Positions 36,108 to 44,988 of a DNA stretch of 64,000 bases are shown here, in pieces (position 1 is the first letter of the stretch; the number at the start of each line of letters is the position of its first letter). The DNA is from Geminocystis sp050753365 (GTDB lineage Bacteria; Cyanobacteriota; Cyanobacteriia; Cyanobacteriales; Cyanobacteriaceae), in the NCBI RefSeq assembly GCF_050753365.1, contig NZ_JBLZFY010000008.1, positions 1 to 64,000 of the forward strand, written 5' to 3'. The notes under the pieces were generated by a model that saw only the letters and a list, made by a program, of their open reading frames with translations, was not told the DNA's origin and made no database searches. The position numbers and the translations under genes were made by a program.

Positions 36108-37451
36108 ATGACAACATCAGAATTAAACTTGTCCGAAGAAAATATCAAAGGCTTTGATTTTAAAAATCCACCCCCTCAATCTTTAGTTGATCAATGTGTA
36201 CATTGTGGATTCTGTTTATCAACTTGCCCTAGTTATCGAATCATCGGCAAAGAAATGGACTCCCCAAGGGGGAGAATTTATCTGATGGATGCTATTAACA
36301 AAGGAGAAGCTAGTTTAGATGATACCACTGCTCAACATTTTGACAGTTGTTTAGGGTGTTTAGCCTGTGTCAGTACTTGCCCTTCGGGTGTACAATATGA
36401 TCAATTAATCTCCGCCGTGCGCCCTCAAGTAGAAAGAAATCAACCCCGTAACCTTTGGGAAAAATTCCTCCGCACTATTATTTTCAACATCTTTCCCTAC
36501 CCTGAAAGATTAAGCATATTCTTGCCTTTGTTATGGTTATATCAGGTATCGGGTTTACAAACCCTCGTCAGAAAAACAGGGATACTCAAATATTTTCCTC
36601 GCATCGCTTCTATGGAATCGATTTTGCCTCGTATTAATTTAAAATCTCTCAAGAAAAAATATTCTTACACTATTCCCGCAAAGGGAGAAAAAAGGTATCG
36701 AGTGGGAGTAGTTTTGGGATGTGTACAAAGATTGTTTTTTGATTCGGTAAATGAGGCTACCGTAAGGGTTTTAACCGCTAATGGCTGTGAGGTGGTGATA
36801 CCTAAAACTCAGGGGTGTTGTGCGGCGTTACCTGCCCATCAAGGGCAAGAAAATCAAGCTCAAAGTCTTGCCCGTCAAATGATTGACAGTTTTGCTGATA
36901 CCGATGTGGATTATATTATTATCAATGCGGCTGGTTGTGGACATACTTTAAAAGAATATCATCATATTTTAGCCGATGATCCGCAATATATAGATAAAGC
37001 AAAGGATTTTGTCAGTAAAGTAAGGGATATTCAAGAATTTTTAGCAAAAATTGACTTAAATTGTGATTTATCTCCTATTTCTGACGATAAAATTAAGGTT
37101 GTTTATCAGGATGCTTGTCATTTGTTGCATGGGCAAAAAATTAGCTTACAACCTCGTCAACTATTACAAAGGATACCTAATTTAGAGTTAAAAGAGCCTT
37201 TAGATAATGCCTTATGTTGTGGCAGTGCTGGGGTTTATAACTTATTACAGCCTGATGTTGCTAATGAATTAGGGGAGCAAAAAGTTCATAATTTATTGAA
37301 TACTGGGGCGCAAATTATTGCTTCTCCTAACCCCGGATGTTCTCTTCAAATTGCAAAACATTTACAATTACAGGGTAAAGAGGTTAAAGTTATTCATCCG
37401 ATCGAACTTTTAGATTATGCTATTAGGGGAGAAAAATTAACTAACGTTTGA
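36108..37451 (+). CDS. glcF: Glycolate oxidase/dehydrogenase iron-sulfur subunit
   Basis: I start at ATG 36108 (MTTSELNLSE); a TTG 72 bp upstream would add a hydrophobic extension with no family support. The 447-residue protein has two [4Fe-4S] ferredoxin motifs, CVHCGFCLSTCPSY (about 30-43) and CLGCLACVSTCPSG (about 85-98). Two cysteine-rich CCG-type domains follow (GCCAALPAH, and DACHLLHGQK with NALCCGSAGVYN). GlcF passes electrons from GlcD/GlcE during photorespiratory glycolate oxidation to the quinone pool. glcD is not nearby, which is common in cyanobacteria. Confidence 0.9.
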   Translation: MTTSELNLSEENIKGFDFKNPPPQSLVDQCVHCGFCLSTCPSYRIIGKEMDSPRGRIYLMDAINKGEASLDDTTAQHFDSCLGCLACVSTCPSGVQYDQLISAVRPQVERNQPRNLWEKFLRTIIFNIFPYPERLSIFLPLLWLYQVSGLQTLVRKTGILKYFPRIASMESILPRINLKSLKKKYSYTIPAKGEKRYRVGVVLGCVQRLFFDSVNEATVRVLTANGCEVVIPKTQGCCAALPAHQGQENQAQSLARQMIDSFADTDVDYIIINAAGCGHTLKEYHHILADDPQYIDKAKDFVSKVRDIQEFLAKIDLNCDLSPISDDKIKVVYQDACHLLHGQKISLQPRQLLQRIPNLELKEPLDNALCCGSAGVYNLLQPDVANELGEQKVHNLLNTGAQIIASPNPGCSLQIAKHLQLQGKEVKVIHPIELLDYAIRGEKLTNV

Positions 37452-37454
37452 GTC

Positions 37455-37570
37455 GTTATACACCTGTGTATTTGTTGAAGAGATAACGCTTCAAAACCTT
37501 GATTTTTCATTATTTAACCTGATACCTGATACCTACCCTCATCAAAATACTTTTTCAGCACCCCCAATTA
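37455..37570 (-). repeat. Partial copy of the MITE-like repeat
   Basis: The minus strand matches the left half of the full copies at 14897 and 49347: the terminus CTGAAAAAGTATTTTGATGA, the AGGTATCAGG block, and the GAAGCGTTATCTCTTCAACA segment. The right half is absent. It lies between the convergent glcF and GDSL hydrolase genes. Confidence 0.65.
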
Positions 37571-37589
37571 TTAGCTCGTAAATACTATT

Positions 37590-38282
37590 TTATTGCTTTG
37601 CTGAGTATAATTCATAAATGGGTTGCCAGTTAATTACTTCCTGAAATAATGTTTCATAACCTTTTACATTTGGATGTAGCCCATCTTCTGACATTTGAGA
37701 TTCTCGCCAATGTTCTCCCCGACTCATCCATAAGTCAAAGACATCGAGATAGGGAATTTTTCGAGTTTCACAGGCTATTTTTGTGACTTCTTTATAGTGA
37801 TATTGATCTCTAAGATTATAATAAAAACAGTCTAAAAAGGGCATTTTTTTCTCATCTACGGGTGTCATTCCCACAAATAACACGGGAGATAATTCTAAGG
37901 CTCGATCGAGCAGGTTGTTTATATCTAGGTTAAACTGATCATAATTAGTCAAATTACGCCCTTGAATATGACCTAAACGGGGGGAATCGTTCACTCCTAC
38001 AGATAAAATGATTAAATCGGGATATTTGTTTCTTAACTCCCCACGATAACTAAATTCTTGTGCTAATCTAGCATTAACTTGACTGGTTCGATCGCCCCTA
38101 ATACCTAAGTTATACAATACATGATCTTCTTGACCATTCATCCAAAGACGGCGTAATCTTTCCACCCAACCGCCTCCCTGAGTATCTCCATAACCATAAA
38201 CTAAACTATCACCGATGGCAATTACCCGTAACGGTTGAGAATGACTAGAATGATGGGGATTAATATTTTTCGCTATTTGCAT
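37590..38282 (-). CDS. GDSL/SGNH-family hydrolase
   Basis: A 230-residue esterase-like protein. The SGNH blocks are visible: block I AIGDSLVYGYGD (nucleophile Ser, about 24), a glycine in NLGIRGDRT, Asn in LSVGVNDSPR, and Asp-His in SEDGLHPNVKGY near the C-terminus. All four catalytic positions are present. There is no signal peptide, so it acts in the cytoplasm. The substrate is unknown; related enzymes cleave acyl esters, lysophospholipids or carbohydrate esters. Confidence 0.88.
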   Translation of the reverse strand: MQIAKNINPHHSSHSQPLRVIAIGDSLVYGYGDTQGGGWVERLRRLWMNGQEDHVLYNLGIRGDRTSQVNARLAQEFSYRGELRNKYPDLIILSVGVNDSPRLGHIQGRNLTNYDQFNLDINNLLDRALELSPVLFVGMTPVDEKKMPFLDCFYYNLRDQYHYKEVTKIACETRKIPYLDVFDLWMSRGEHWRESQMSEDGLHPNVKGYETLFQEVINWQPIYELYSAKQ

Positions 38283-38485
38283 TATTGCCGAAAGTTATAC
38301 TCAGTCAGAAAATAAATAATACCGGCTATGGTAAGGAAAAAGAGTTTTATTTGTTAAGTAGATTAAATCGATCGATTTTGTCTTAAGTTTACGGCAAATT
38401 TATCTTACAATCAATAAAAGCAGATTCATTTTTGAAAAAATCTCTATAATAATAGAATTAGTTTCATGGTGTGAGAAAAATTCCA

Positions 38486-39337
38486 ATGGTAGATGAATTA
38501 AGAAGCGTATTAGAATTAGCTACAGAGGATGAATTGCAACAAGTCACGAAAATTCTTTTTTCTCGTCGATTAAACCCTTTAGATTACTTAAAAACTCCCG
38601 AACCTTTAGACGTTCAAAGCTATGATTGGCATACTTGGCTAGATATGGTAGAAAAGCGTTTTCGTTTCTTAGCCGCCGATGGTATAACTGTACTTCGTGG
38701 TCAAACTCAAGAAGTAGGTTATCGTGATGTATTAATACAGGTGTGTCGTTATCTGAAAATCGCTTACTCTCAACAAATGAGTACGATCGAAATTGAAAGC
38801 GAAATCTTTTTAAATTTATTACAACAAGCATGGCGTAAACTGCCGTCAGAAGAACAAAAATCCCTCAAGCATAAAGTAATCAAGTCTTTAGCAGATAGTA
38901 CAATCCCAGAGGCTTTACCGTTAAATCTACAACATGATCCCTTAAAAATTTTACTACAAGGAGGGAGTTTAGTGGCAGTGAGTTCGATCGTTAAACCTTG
39001 GTTATTGCAAAAAATAGCCCAACAATTTGCTTTACATTTTGCCACTTATCAGGTAGCGAAAACCAGTATTATTAAAGGTGGCATTGCTACGGCAACTCAA
39101 TTACAAAATCATTTTGCGTTACAAATGGCTAAACGAGGTATGGTAATGAGTACCGCTAGATATACTGCTGTTAGGGGAATTTTTGCTTTTTTAGGTCCTG
39201 TATTATGGGGATGTTTCTTAGCTGATTTAGGGTGGAGATCGATCGCAACTAACTATACAAGAATTATACCCGTTATTTTTACTTTAGCCCAAATTCGTCT
39301 TACTCGTGGTTATGAATGGCAAGAAATTCCCTGTTAA
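38486..39337 (+). CDS. YaaW-like (UPF0174) protein
   Basis: A GTG at 38471 is possible, but ATG 38486 (MVDELRSVLELATEDELQQV) is the better start. The 283-residue product resembles the YaaW family: a short N-terminal ELATEDEL helix, a middle with ILLQGGSLVAVSSIVKPWLL, and a C-terminal half with small hydrophobic helices (GIFAFLGPVLWGCFLADLGW). That half may insert into the membrane. No enzymatic motif is seen. The function of the family is not known. Confidence 0.6.
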   Translation: MVDELRSVLELATEDELQQVTKILFSRRLNPLDYLKTPEPLDVQSYDWHTWLDMVEKRFRFLAADGITVLRGQTQEVGYRDVLIQVCRYLKIAYSQQMSTIEIESEIFLNLLQQAWRKLPSEEQKSLKHKVIKSLADSTIPEALPLNLQHDPLKILLQGGSLVAVSSIVKPWLLQKIAQQFALHFATYQVAKTSIIKGGIATATQLQNHFALQMAKRGMVMSTARYTAVRGIFAFLGPVLWGCFLADLGWRSIATNYTRIIPVIFTLAQIRLTRGYEWQEIPC

Positions 39338-39412
39338 CCAATAAGTAATAGGGAATAGGTAATAGTTTTCTAATTTATGTAGCTTTTTTAATTCTTCATT
39401 CTTCATTCTTCA

Positions 39413-40921
39413 TTAATTTATGTAGCTTTTAATCTTGTTAATTACCTCATCTATAGTTAGGTTATCGGTGATGATTTCGATCGAATTTTCTGCTTTTTTT
39501 AAAGGAGCAATGTCACGGGTACTATCAAGATAATCTCTTTGCTCAATATCCGTCACTAATTGTTCTAAATTAATGTTATTTTCTCCTTGATTTTCTAAGT
39601 CAATTAACCTTCTTTTTGCCCTTGCTAAAGGAGTTGCTGTTAAGAAAATTTTAAATTCCGCTTCAGGGAAAACATTTGTGCCAATATCTCTACCTTCTGC
39701 CACAATTCCTCCCTGTTTACCGTATTCCTGTTGCAATGTTACCATTTTTTCTCGAACGGCTTTTTGAGAGGCAACTGTCGAGACATTGGCAGTAACGGCA
39801 GAAGTACGAATTTCTCTGGTGACATCTTGGTTATTGATTTTCACCGTCACGGGAATATTTAAGTCGTCACTGGGTAATAGCTCTAATTCGGCGGTGTTGA
39901 CTAATTTTTCAACTTCTTTTTCATCGCTGATATTAATGTTATTTTCCATGACTAGCCAAGTAATTGCTCGATACATCGCCCCAGTATCAAGGTAAATCAA
40001 GCCTAATTCTTGGGCTAAACGACGGCTAACGGTGGATTTTCCTGCTCCAGCAGGTCCATCTAGGGCTATAATTGGTTTTTTCACGCTTAAAATTAGGTTG
40101 TCTATGAGGCGGGTTTCACCACAAAATACTGCGATCGACATTAAAGCAGTATCGGTGATATTTGTCAAGGGTTGTAAAGTTTTTCGATCGACTATTTCAG
40201 CGTATTGTAGAGTTAAATGGGGATGATTTTTAAATTGATGTTCAATAATTTTAATTAAATTTTCTGTGTTTTTTTCTCCGTCTAAAAACATCTTTTGTGC
40301 GAAGTTCAAACTCTTGAATAATAAAGTAGCTTCTTCTTTTTCTGTAGGGCTTAAATATTGATTACGAGAACTTAAAGCTAATCCTGATGCTTCTCGAATA
40401 ATAGCACAAGATTTGATTTTGACGGAAATATGGAGATCATGTACCATTTTTTCGATGATGGCTACCTGTTGTGCGTCTTTTTGCCCAAAATAGGCGATAT
40501 TTGGCTTAACTAAGTTAAATAATTTCGTGACAATGGTGGCTACACCCTCAAAATGTCCTTTTCGATATTTTCCACACATTACCGCCGTCATAGATACAGG
40601 AGGCACAACTAAAGTAGTTTCTTGATTAATAATGTCATCGGGAGAGGGAGTAAATAAAAGGTTAACTCCTAATTTCTCGCAAATGTCCTTATCTTTGTCT
40701 AATTGTCGGGGATATTTGTCTAAATCTTCATTCTCTCCGAATTGTAACGGATTAACGAAAATACTCACTATCACATAATCATTTTCAGTGACGGCTTGGG
40801 TGATTAAACTTTCATGCCCTTGATGTAATGCTCCCATAGTTGGCACAAAACCAATCTTAATATTAGATGAAATTTTCGATCGAACTTTGAGCAATTCGCT
40901 GATACTGGTTACAATTAACAT
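39413..40921 (-). CDS. panC/cmk: Bifunctional pantoate--beta-alanine ligase / cytidylate kinase
   Basis: A 502-residue fusion that is characteristic of cyanobacteria. Residues 1-275 are pantothenate synthetase, with the nucleotide-binding VPTMGALHQGHESLI (about 27-41) and YFGQKDAQQV. Residues about 283-502 are CMP kinase, with P-loop ALDGPAGAGKSTVSRR (about 289-304) and the LDTGAMYRAITWL and VAEGRDIGTNVFP segments. The first half makes pantothenate for coenzyme A. The second phosphorylates CMP/dCMP. It is divergent from a pentapeptide-repeat gene with only 24 bp between starts, so their promoters must overlap neighbouring coding DNA. Confidence 0.96.
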   Translation of the reverse strand: MLIVTSISELLKVRSKISSNIKIGFVPTMGALHQGHESLITQAVTENDYVIVSIFVNPLQFGENEDLDKYPRQLDKDKDICEKLGVNLLFTPSPDDIINQETTLVVPPVSMTAVMCGKYRKGHFEGVATIVTKLFNLVKPNIAYFGQKDAQQVAIIEKMVHDLHISVKIKSCAIIREASGLALSSRNQYLSPTEKEEATLLFKSLNFAQKMFLDGEKNTENLIKIIEHQFKNHPHLTLQYAEIVDRKTLQPLTNITDTALMSIAVFCGETRLIDNLILSVKKPIIALDGPAGAGKSTVSRRLAQELGLIYLDTGAMYRAITWLVMENNINISDEKEVEKLVNTAELELLPSDDLNIPVTVKINNQDVTREIRTSAVTANVSTVASQKAVREKMVTLQQEYGKQGGIVAEGRDIGTNVFPEAEFKIFLTATPLARAKRRLIDLENQGENNINLEQLVTDIEQRDYLDSTRDIAPLKKAENSIEIITDNLTIDEVINKIKSYIN

Positions 40922-40945
40922 AGAAGTTTTTTCCCAAGACGCTAT

Positions 40946-41458
40946 ATGATATTGACTTTTTTTTCTCGTCTATTCACTCTCATTTTTATCATTTTTTTAG
41001 CCATTATTTTTGTGATTTTTACTCCTTTGCCTGTAAATGCGGAAATACTGAATTTTACCTATGCCGAATTAGAAGGGCAAGATTTTTCAGAGCGAGACTT
41101 GACAGGTTCGGTGTTTGCGGCTTCTAATATGCGTAATGTCTCTTTCCGTGACTCTAATTTGACTAATAGCATTATGACGGAGGGAGTTTTACTTAATGCT
41201 GATTTACGGGGAGTTAACTTTACGGGAGCTTTAATCGATCGTGTTACTTTTGACTTATCTGACTTACGAGATGCTCTTTTTGTGGATGCCATAGCTACTC
41301 GTACCCGATTTTATGATACTAACATAGAAGGTGCAGATTTTTCGGGAGCTGTACTCGATCGTTATCAAGTCAATCTGATGTGCAAAAGAGCGACAGGAGT
41401 AAATTCTGTTACAGGAGTTGCCACCAGAGACAGTTTAGGATGTCCAGAAGCCCAATGA
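40946..41458 (+). CDS. Exported pentapeptide-repeat protein
   Basis: A 170-residue protein with an N-terminal signal (about 1-31, hydrophobic core then VNA). About twelve A(D/N)LXX-type pentapeptide repeats follow between residues 45 and 145 (LEGQDFSERDLTGSVFAASN, NADLRGVNFTGALIDRVTFD). These form a right-handed quadrilateral beta helix. Two cysteines lie near the end (CKRATG, LGCPEAQ). The pattern matches lumenal pentapeptide proteins of cyanobacteria and chloroplasts such as TL15/TL17. The location is thylakoid lumen or periplasm; the function is unknown. Confidence 0.8.
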   Translation: MILTFFSRLFTLIFIIFLAIIFVIFTPLPVNAEILNFTYAELEGQDFSERDLTGSVFAASNMRNVSFRDSNLTNSIMTEGVLLNADLRGVNFTGALIDRVTFDLSDLRDALFVDAIATRTRFYDTNIEGADFSGAVLDRYQVNLMCKRATGVNSVTGVATRDSLGCPEAQ

Positions 41459-41609
41459 ATTCAAGTTTACTTGTTAAGCAGGGCGTTTTCATTCTCGAAA
41501 TTTGATTTAATTTAACACCATAATACAAATCTGAGATTATTGTCTATAAAAATAATGGGCTCCAAGTAAATGTCATATTTTAATATATTTTTTGGAACTA
41601 TAGAAATTC

Positions 41610-42203
41610 GTGAATAAGCCATATATTTCTTTGTTATCACTGGTTTTAATGACAGTATTTTTAACAATTATTCTAAACTTAATTGCCTTCGCTAAACCTG
41701 CCATTAATATTAGCACTAATTATTATAATGTCAGAGGAAAAACTGTTCCAGAAATTGCCCAGAGTCTTTATAATGATAGTCCAATTATTTATCAAGGAAA
41801 AAAATATCATGCTTATACTTCATGGAATGTAAAATGGAATTTTAACTGGTATCAGTATCCCCGTTATTGCCAAATTACTTCGGTAAAAACCACCGTTGAT
41901 GTAAAATATACCTTACCAAAATTAATTACTTATGCTTCCTTATCTTCGGCGGTTAAACAAAAATGGGATAGATATTATAAAGCCTTAATTTATCATGAAG
42001 AAGGTCATAAAAATTTTGGAGTAAATTCTGCCCTTAATATTGAAAAATCGATTCTGAATATGGGAAAAAGAAACTCCTGTCCACAGTTAGAAAAAGATGC
42101 TAATATTATCGCTAATAATGTGATTAAACGATCGATCGAACAGGAAAAAGAATATGATAGAATCACTAATCATGGAGCGACACAAGGTGCTGTTTTTCCT
42201 TAA
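41610..42203 (+). CDS. DUF922-type predicted secreted zinc protease
   Basis: A 197-residue protein with an N-terminal hydrophobic segment (about 5-28) and a GTG start. The zinc-protease-like motif is YHEEGHKNFG (about 130-139), preceded by KWDRYYKALI. YYNVRGKTVPEIAQSL near the N-terminus and the paired cysteines CQITSV and NSCPQLE are typical of DUF922. The substrate is unknown. It is exported or anchored. The two flanking genes also encode exported proteins. Confidence 0.75.
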   Translation: MNKPYISLLSLVLMTVFLTIILNLIAFAKPAINISTNYYNVRGKTVPEIAQSLYNDSPIIYQGKKYHAYTSWNVKWNFNWYQYPRYCQITSVKTTVDVKYTLPKLITYASLSSAVKQKWDRYYKALIYHEEGHKNFGVNSALNIEKSILNMGKRNSCPQLEKDANIIANNVIKRSIEQEKEYDRITNHGATQGAVFP

Positions 42204-42237
42204 AATATTGGGATTTCGGAAATGATAACAGTATTTT

Positions 42238-42264
42238 GTCATTGCGAGGCACGAAGCAATCTCT
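42238..42264 (+). repeat. REP-like element
   Basis: GTCATTGCGAGGCACGAAGC followed by AATCTCT, identical to the copy at 29179 over the whole core. It lies 35 bp after the DUF922 gene. Confidence 0.75.
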
Positions 42265-42381
42265 TTTTATAAATGTTTAAGTTATAAATATATAGTATTT
42301 ATTAGCTAATGCAATAATTATGTGATTCTGAGTTTGTGGAATAATCTCTAAAACTTTTATATTTCTAACAATAGAATAAAA

Positions 42382-42801
42382 ATGCAAAAATTAACAAAAA
42401 TTAGCCTAATTAGTTTAATCTTATCATTACCTTTTAATAGTGGTATAAATGCTCAAGAATTATCTACCGTACAGGGAAAATTAATGTATCCTTCTGATTA
42501 TTTACCAGCCATGTTAGTATGTGCCGTTAACCTCAATTCACGACAAAGATTTTGTATCAAAACAGAGGAAGATGATGCCAGATTTATGATGAAAATTCCT
42601 CAAGGAGAATATATATTTTCAGCCGAAAAAATTGACGATTCTACTATGAAAGCATGGATGACAAATTTTAATCTGGAATGTGGACAACCCTGTGCAAATA
42701 ATCCTATTCATGTTTTAAAAGTTGATGTTAATGATTCTCTTATTTCGGGGATTTGCCCTTGTGATTGGTACACAAAAGAAGATAAATTAATTTTTCCTTA
42801 A
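42382..42801 (+). CDS. Exported hypothetical protein
   Basis: A 139-residue protein with a signal peptide (about 1-24, ending INAQ). The mature part (TVQGKLMYPSDYLPAMLVCA, then FMMKIPQGEYIFSA) looks like a small beta sandwich of the carboxypeptidase-regulatory or transthyretin type. Five to six cysteines (AMLVCA, RFCIK, ECGQPC, ICPC) could form disulfides in the periplasm. I do not recognise the family. Confidence 0.6.
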   Translation: MQKLTKISLISLILSLPFNSGINAQELSTVQGKLMYPSDYLPAMLVCAVNLNSRQRFCIKTEEDDARFMMKIPQGEYIFSAEKIDDSTMKAWMTNFNLECGQPCANNPIHVLKVDVNDSLISGICPCDWYTKEDKLIFP

Positions 42802-42807
42802 TTACTA

Positions 42808-43644
42808 TTAATTTTGGGCTAAAAATTCTTTAATTACTTTGTTAAATGGTTCAGGTTCAACTAAAAAAGCCCAATGATTGCTTGGTACTTTCTTAATGGT
42901 TAAATTAGGTAAATAATCTTTAAAAGGTTGAATTTGAAAGTTCGATCGATTTAGCCCTTTTTCTGGTTGAATAAATAGGGTAGGAATGTTTAATTTTTGA
43001 GTTAATCCAGCTTTTAACATGACATCAGTAAAAATTTCATCCCTAGCTTGAATCGCAAATTTACTTGACCAAATACCGTTATCATTTTGTTGAATACTAT
43101 AGTTAAATACCTCTTGTTGAAAATCACTCCAGCCTTGATATTGTTTTAAAGTTTTAGCTAAATTTTGAGCAAATTCATAACTAGGAAAATCTCCTGTCAT
43201 TTTCAAAAAAGGCAACACTTGATAAAGCAACGGAAAAGTAATTTTCATCCAATTAGGTAACTTGTTAATATAAAAAGGATCAACTAAAGTCATACTGAGA
43301 AAATAATCAGATTTTTGTGTAACCCAAATAGGCACGAATTTAGCACTCCAAGAATGAGCTAAAATATGAAATTTTGTCCATCCTAAATGATTAATTAAAG
43401 CCTCTAAATCATTAATTATATCTTCAGTAAAATAGCCTTTTTCTGGTTTACTACTATTACCATGTCCTCGCAAATCTGGGGCAATAATATGATAATTTTC
43501 CTGTAAATAATTCCCCAATTTACCCCAAACTAAACCATGATCCGCCATGCCGTGTAATAATAATAATGGGATTTGACCTTGATTCCATTCTAAGTAAGAA
43601 ATCTCGATGTTATCAGGGTTAATAAATGTCTTACGAGTTGCCAT
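42808..43644 (-). CDS. Alpha/beta hydrolase
   Basis: A 278-residue alpha/beta-hydrolase-fold protein. The oxyanion motif LLLHGMADHGLVWG (about 27-40) and strand 4 DLRGHGNSSKPEKG are typical. The nucleophile elbow is LAHSWSAKF (Ser about 98), with the last Gly of G-x-S-x-G replaced by Ala. The acid is probably near LFIQPEKG, and the catalytic histidine is in VPSNHWAFLVEPEP. No signal peptide. Substrate not inferable. The stop lies 7 bp from that of the exported protein gene on the other strand. Confidence 0.83.
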   Translation of the reverse strand: MATRKTFINPDNIEISYLEWNQGQIPLLLLHGMADHGLVWGKLGNYLQENYHIIAPDLRGHGNSSKPEKGYFTEDIINDLEALINHLGWTKFHILAHSWSAKFVPIWVTQKSDYFLSMTLVDPFYINKLPNWMKITFPLLYQVLPFLKMTGDFPSYEFAQNLAKTLKQYQGWSDFQQEVFNYSIQQNDNGIWSSKFAIQARDEIFTDVMLKAGLTQKLNIPTLFIQPEKGLNRSNFQIQPFKDYLPNLTIKKVPSNHWAFLVEPEPFNKVIKEFLAQN

Positions 43645-43715
43645 TGTTTTGTTAATGTTTAAGTCAATTCTCTCCTAATCTTATCTTCATCGATTTACCT
43701 ATTACCTATTACTTC

Positions 43716-43748
43716 CCTTTATCAAAAGCCTTTTTCAGCACCCCCTAA
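43716..43748 (-). repeat. Terminal fragment of the MITE-like repeat
   Basis: ATCAAAAGCCTTTTTCAGCA and the following CCCCCTAATT match the family terminus. It is located between the alpha/beta hydrolase start and the HNH gene stop. Confidence 0.5.
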
Positions 43749-44246
43749 TTAAATTCCGATGACATATTTTCTCCATTCGTGATTAACATTATCTTTAACA
43801 GACTTAGCAATCTCGAAATGAAGACTACTGTAAGGTTTTCTTGGTTGTTGATTTAACGGCATTTGGGCTTCTTTTGGGGTACGATTTCCTTTCTTTATAT
43901 TGCATCGAACACAGGCTGCCACTAAATTTTCCCAAGTGTCCCCTCCTCCTCTCGATCGAGGTATAACATGATCTAAAGTAAGTTGATCTCCCCTATAATT
44001 ACAATATTGACAGGTATTTTTGTCTCGTTCAAAAACGTTACGTCTAGTCAAAGGAATATCTTTATAGGGTACTTTAACATAATGCCTTAACCTAATCACC
44101 GAAGGAAGGGGAAAAGTTTGAGAAATGAAAGTATTATGATATTCTAATTGTTCTGCTTTACCTTTGATTAAGAGAATAACCGCCCGTTTCCAGTTAGTAA
44201 TATTTAGCGGTTCGTAGGACGCATTTAAGACTAAAACCTTACCCAT
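43749..44246 (-). CDS. HNH endonuclease
   Basis: I prefer the start at 44246 (MGKVLVLNASYEPLNITNWK) over the ATG seven codons earlier because this is the common family N-terminus. The 165-residue protein has an HNH domain with two CxxC zinc pairs (CQYCNYRGDQ, CVRCNIKKGN) around LTLDHVIPRSRGGGDTWENL (about 88-107). This is a widespread cyanobacterial HNH nuclease found singly on the chromosome, not part of a visible defence or intron context. The cellular role is unclear. Confidence 0.88.
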   Translation of the reverse strand: MGKVLVLNASYEPLNITNWKRAVILLIKGKAEQLEYHNTFISQTFPLPSVIRLRHYVKVPYKDIPLTRRNVFERDKNTCQYCNYRGDQLTLDHVIPRSRGGGDTWENLVAACVRCNIKKGNRTPKEAQMPLNQQPRKPYSSLHFEIAKSVKDNVNHEWRKYVIGI

Positions 44247-44398
44247 AAAAGTATTACTTTCAATCATTTATTGCTGATACTAACACAAATTATCAAAAAT
44301 GAGTTATGGAATTTAACATAATCAGACGAGCGTGGGTAGTTCACAATGTAAAATAGAGGATTAGTGGACAGGTAAAAATTTTTTTAAATTACTCAATT

Positions 44399-44944
44399 AT
44401 GCTTAATAATCAAGAATTACCTCAAGTTTTAGTTCGTCGTTTATTTTTTCAGGGAAGAAAATTTCAGTTTGAAGTGAACAAATTAAAATTGCCCAATGGC
44501 GCTCAAGGAGAATGGGAATGTATCCGTCATCCCGGAGGTGCTTTAGCCGTGCCAGTGACGAAGGAGGGAAAATTGGTTTTAGTGCGTCAATATCGCTTCG
44601 CCCTTGAGGGTAGATTATTAGAATTTCCAGCAGGTACAGTTGAAAAGGGTGAAAGTCCAGAAACCACGATTAAACGAGAAATTGAAGAAGAAACGGGCTA
44701 TAGTGCTAAAAAATGGCGTAATTTGGGTAAATTTCCCCTCGCCCCCGGTTATTCCGATGAATATATCTATGCTTTTTTAGCTCAAGATTTAGAGAAATTA
44801 CCTAATCCACCTAGTCAGGATGAAGATGAAGATATTGAAGTGGTTTTAATGACTCCAGATGAATTTGAAACATTAGCCTTTAATAGTCATGAAATTGATG
44901 CTAAAACGATTACTAGCTATTTTTTAGCTCGTTCTTTTCTTTAA
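44399..44944 (+). CDS. NUDIX hydrolase, ADP-ribose pyrophosphatase type
   Basis: A 181-residue enzyme with a complete NUDIX box, GTVEKGESPETTIKREIEEE then TGY (about 79-101), that binds the catalytic metals. The preceding LVRQYRFALEGRLLEFPAG is typical of ADP-sugar pyrophosphatases such as NudF, which hydrolyse ADP-ribose. A strong hairpin follows the stop, shared with convergent adhE. Confidence 0.88.
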   Translation: MLNNQELPQVLVRRLFFQGRKFQFEVNKLKLPNGAQGEWECIRHPGGALAVPVTKEGKLVLVRQYRFALEGRLLEFPAGTVEKGESPETTIKREIEEETGYSAKKWRNLGKFPLAPGYSDEYIYAFLAQDLEKLPNPPSQDEDEDIEVVLMTPDEFETLAFNSHEIDAKTITSYFLARSFL

Positions 44945-44951
44945 CAATTCT

Positions 44952-44978
44952 CCCCGTTAACCTTGCGGTGCAACGGGG
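44952..44978. terminator. Bidirectional hairpin between NUDIX and adhE genes
   Basis: CCCCGTT (44952-44958) pairs with AACGGGG (44972-44978) across a 13-nt loop. It is followed by ATTCTTCCTTT on the plus strand, and the minus strand continues GAGAATTGTT. Position between two convergent stop codons (44944 and 44989) supports termination in both directions. Confidence 0.7.
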
Positions 44979-44988
44979 GATTCTTCCT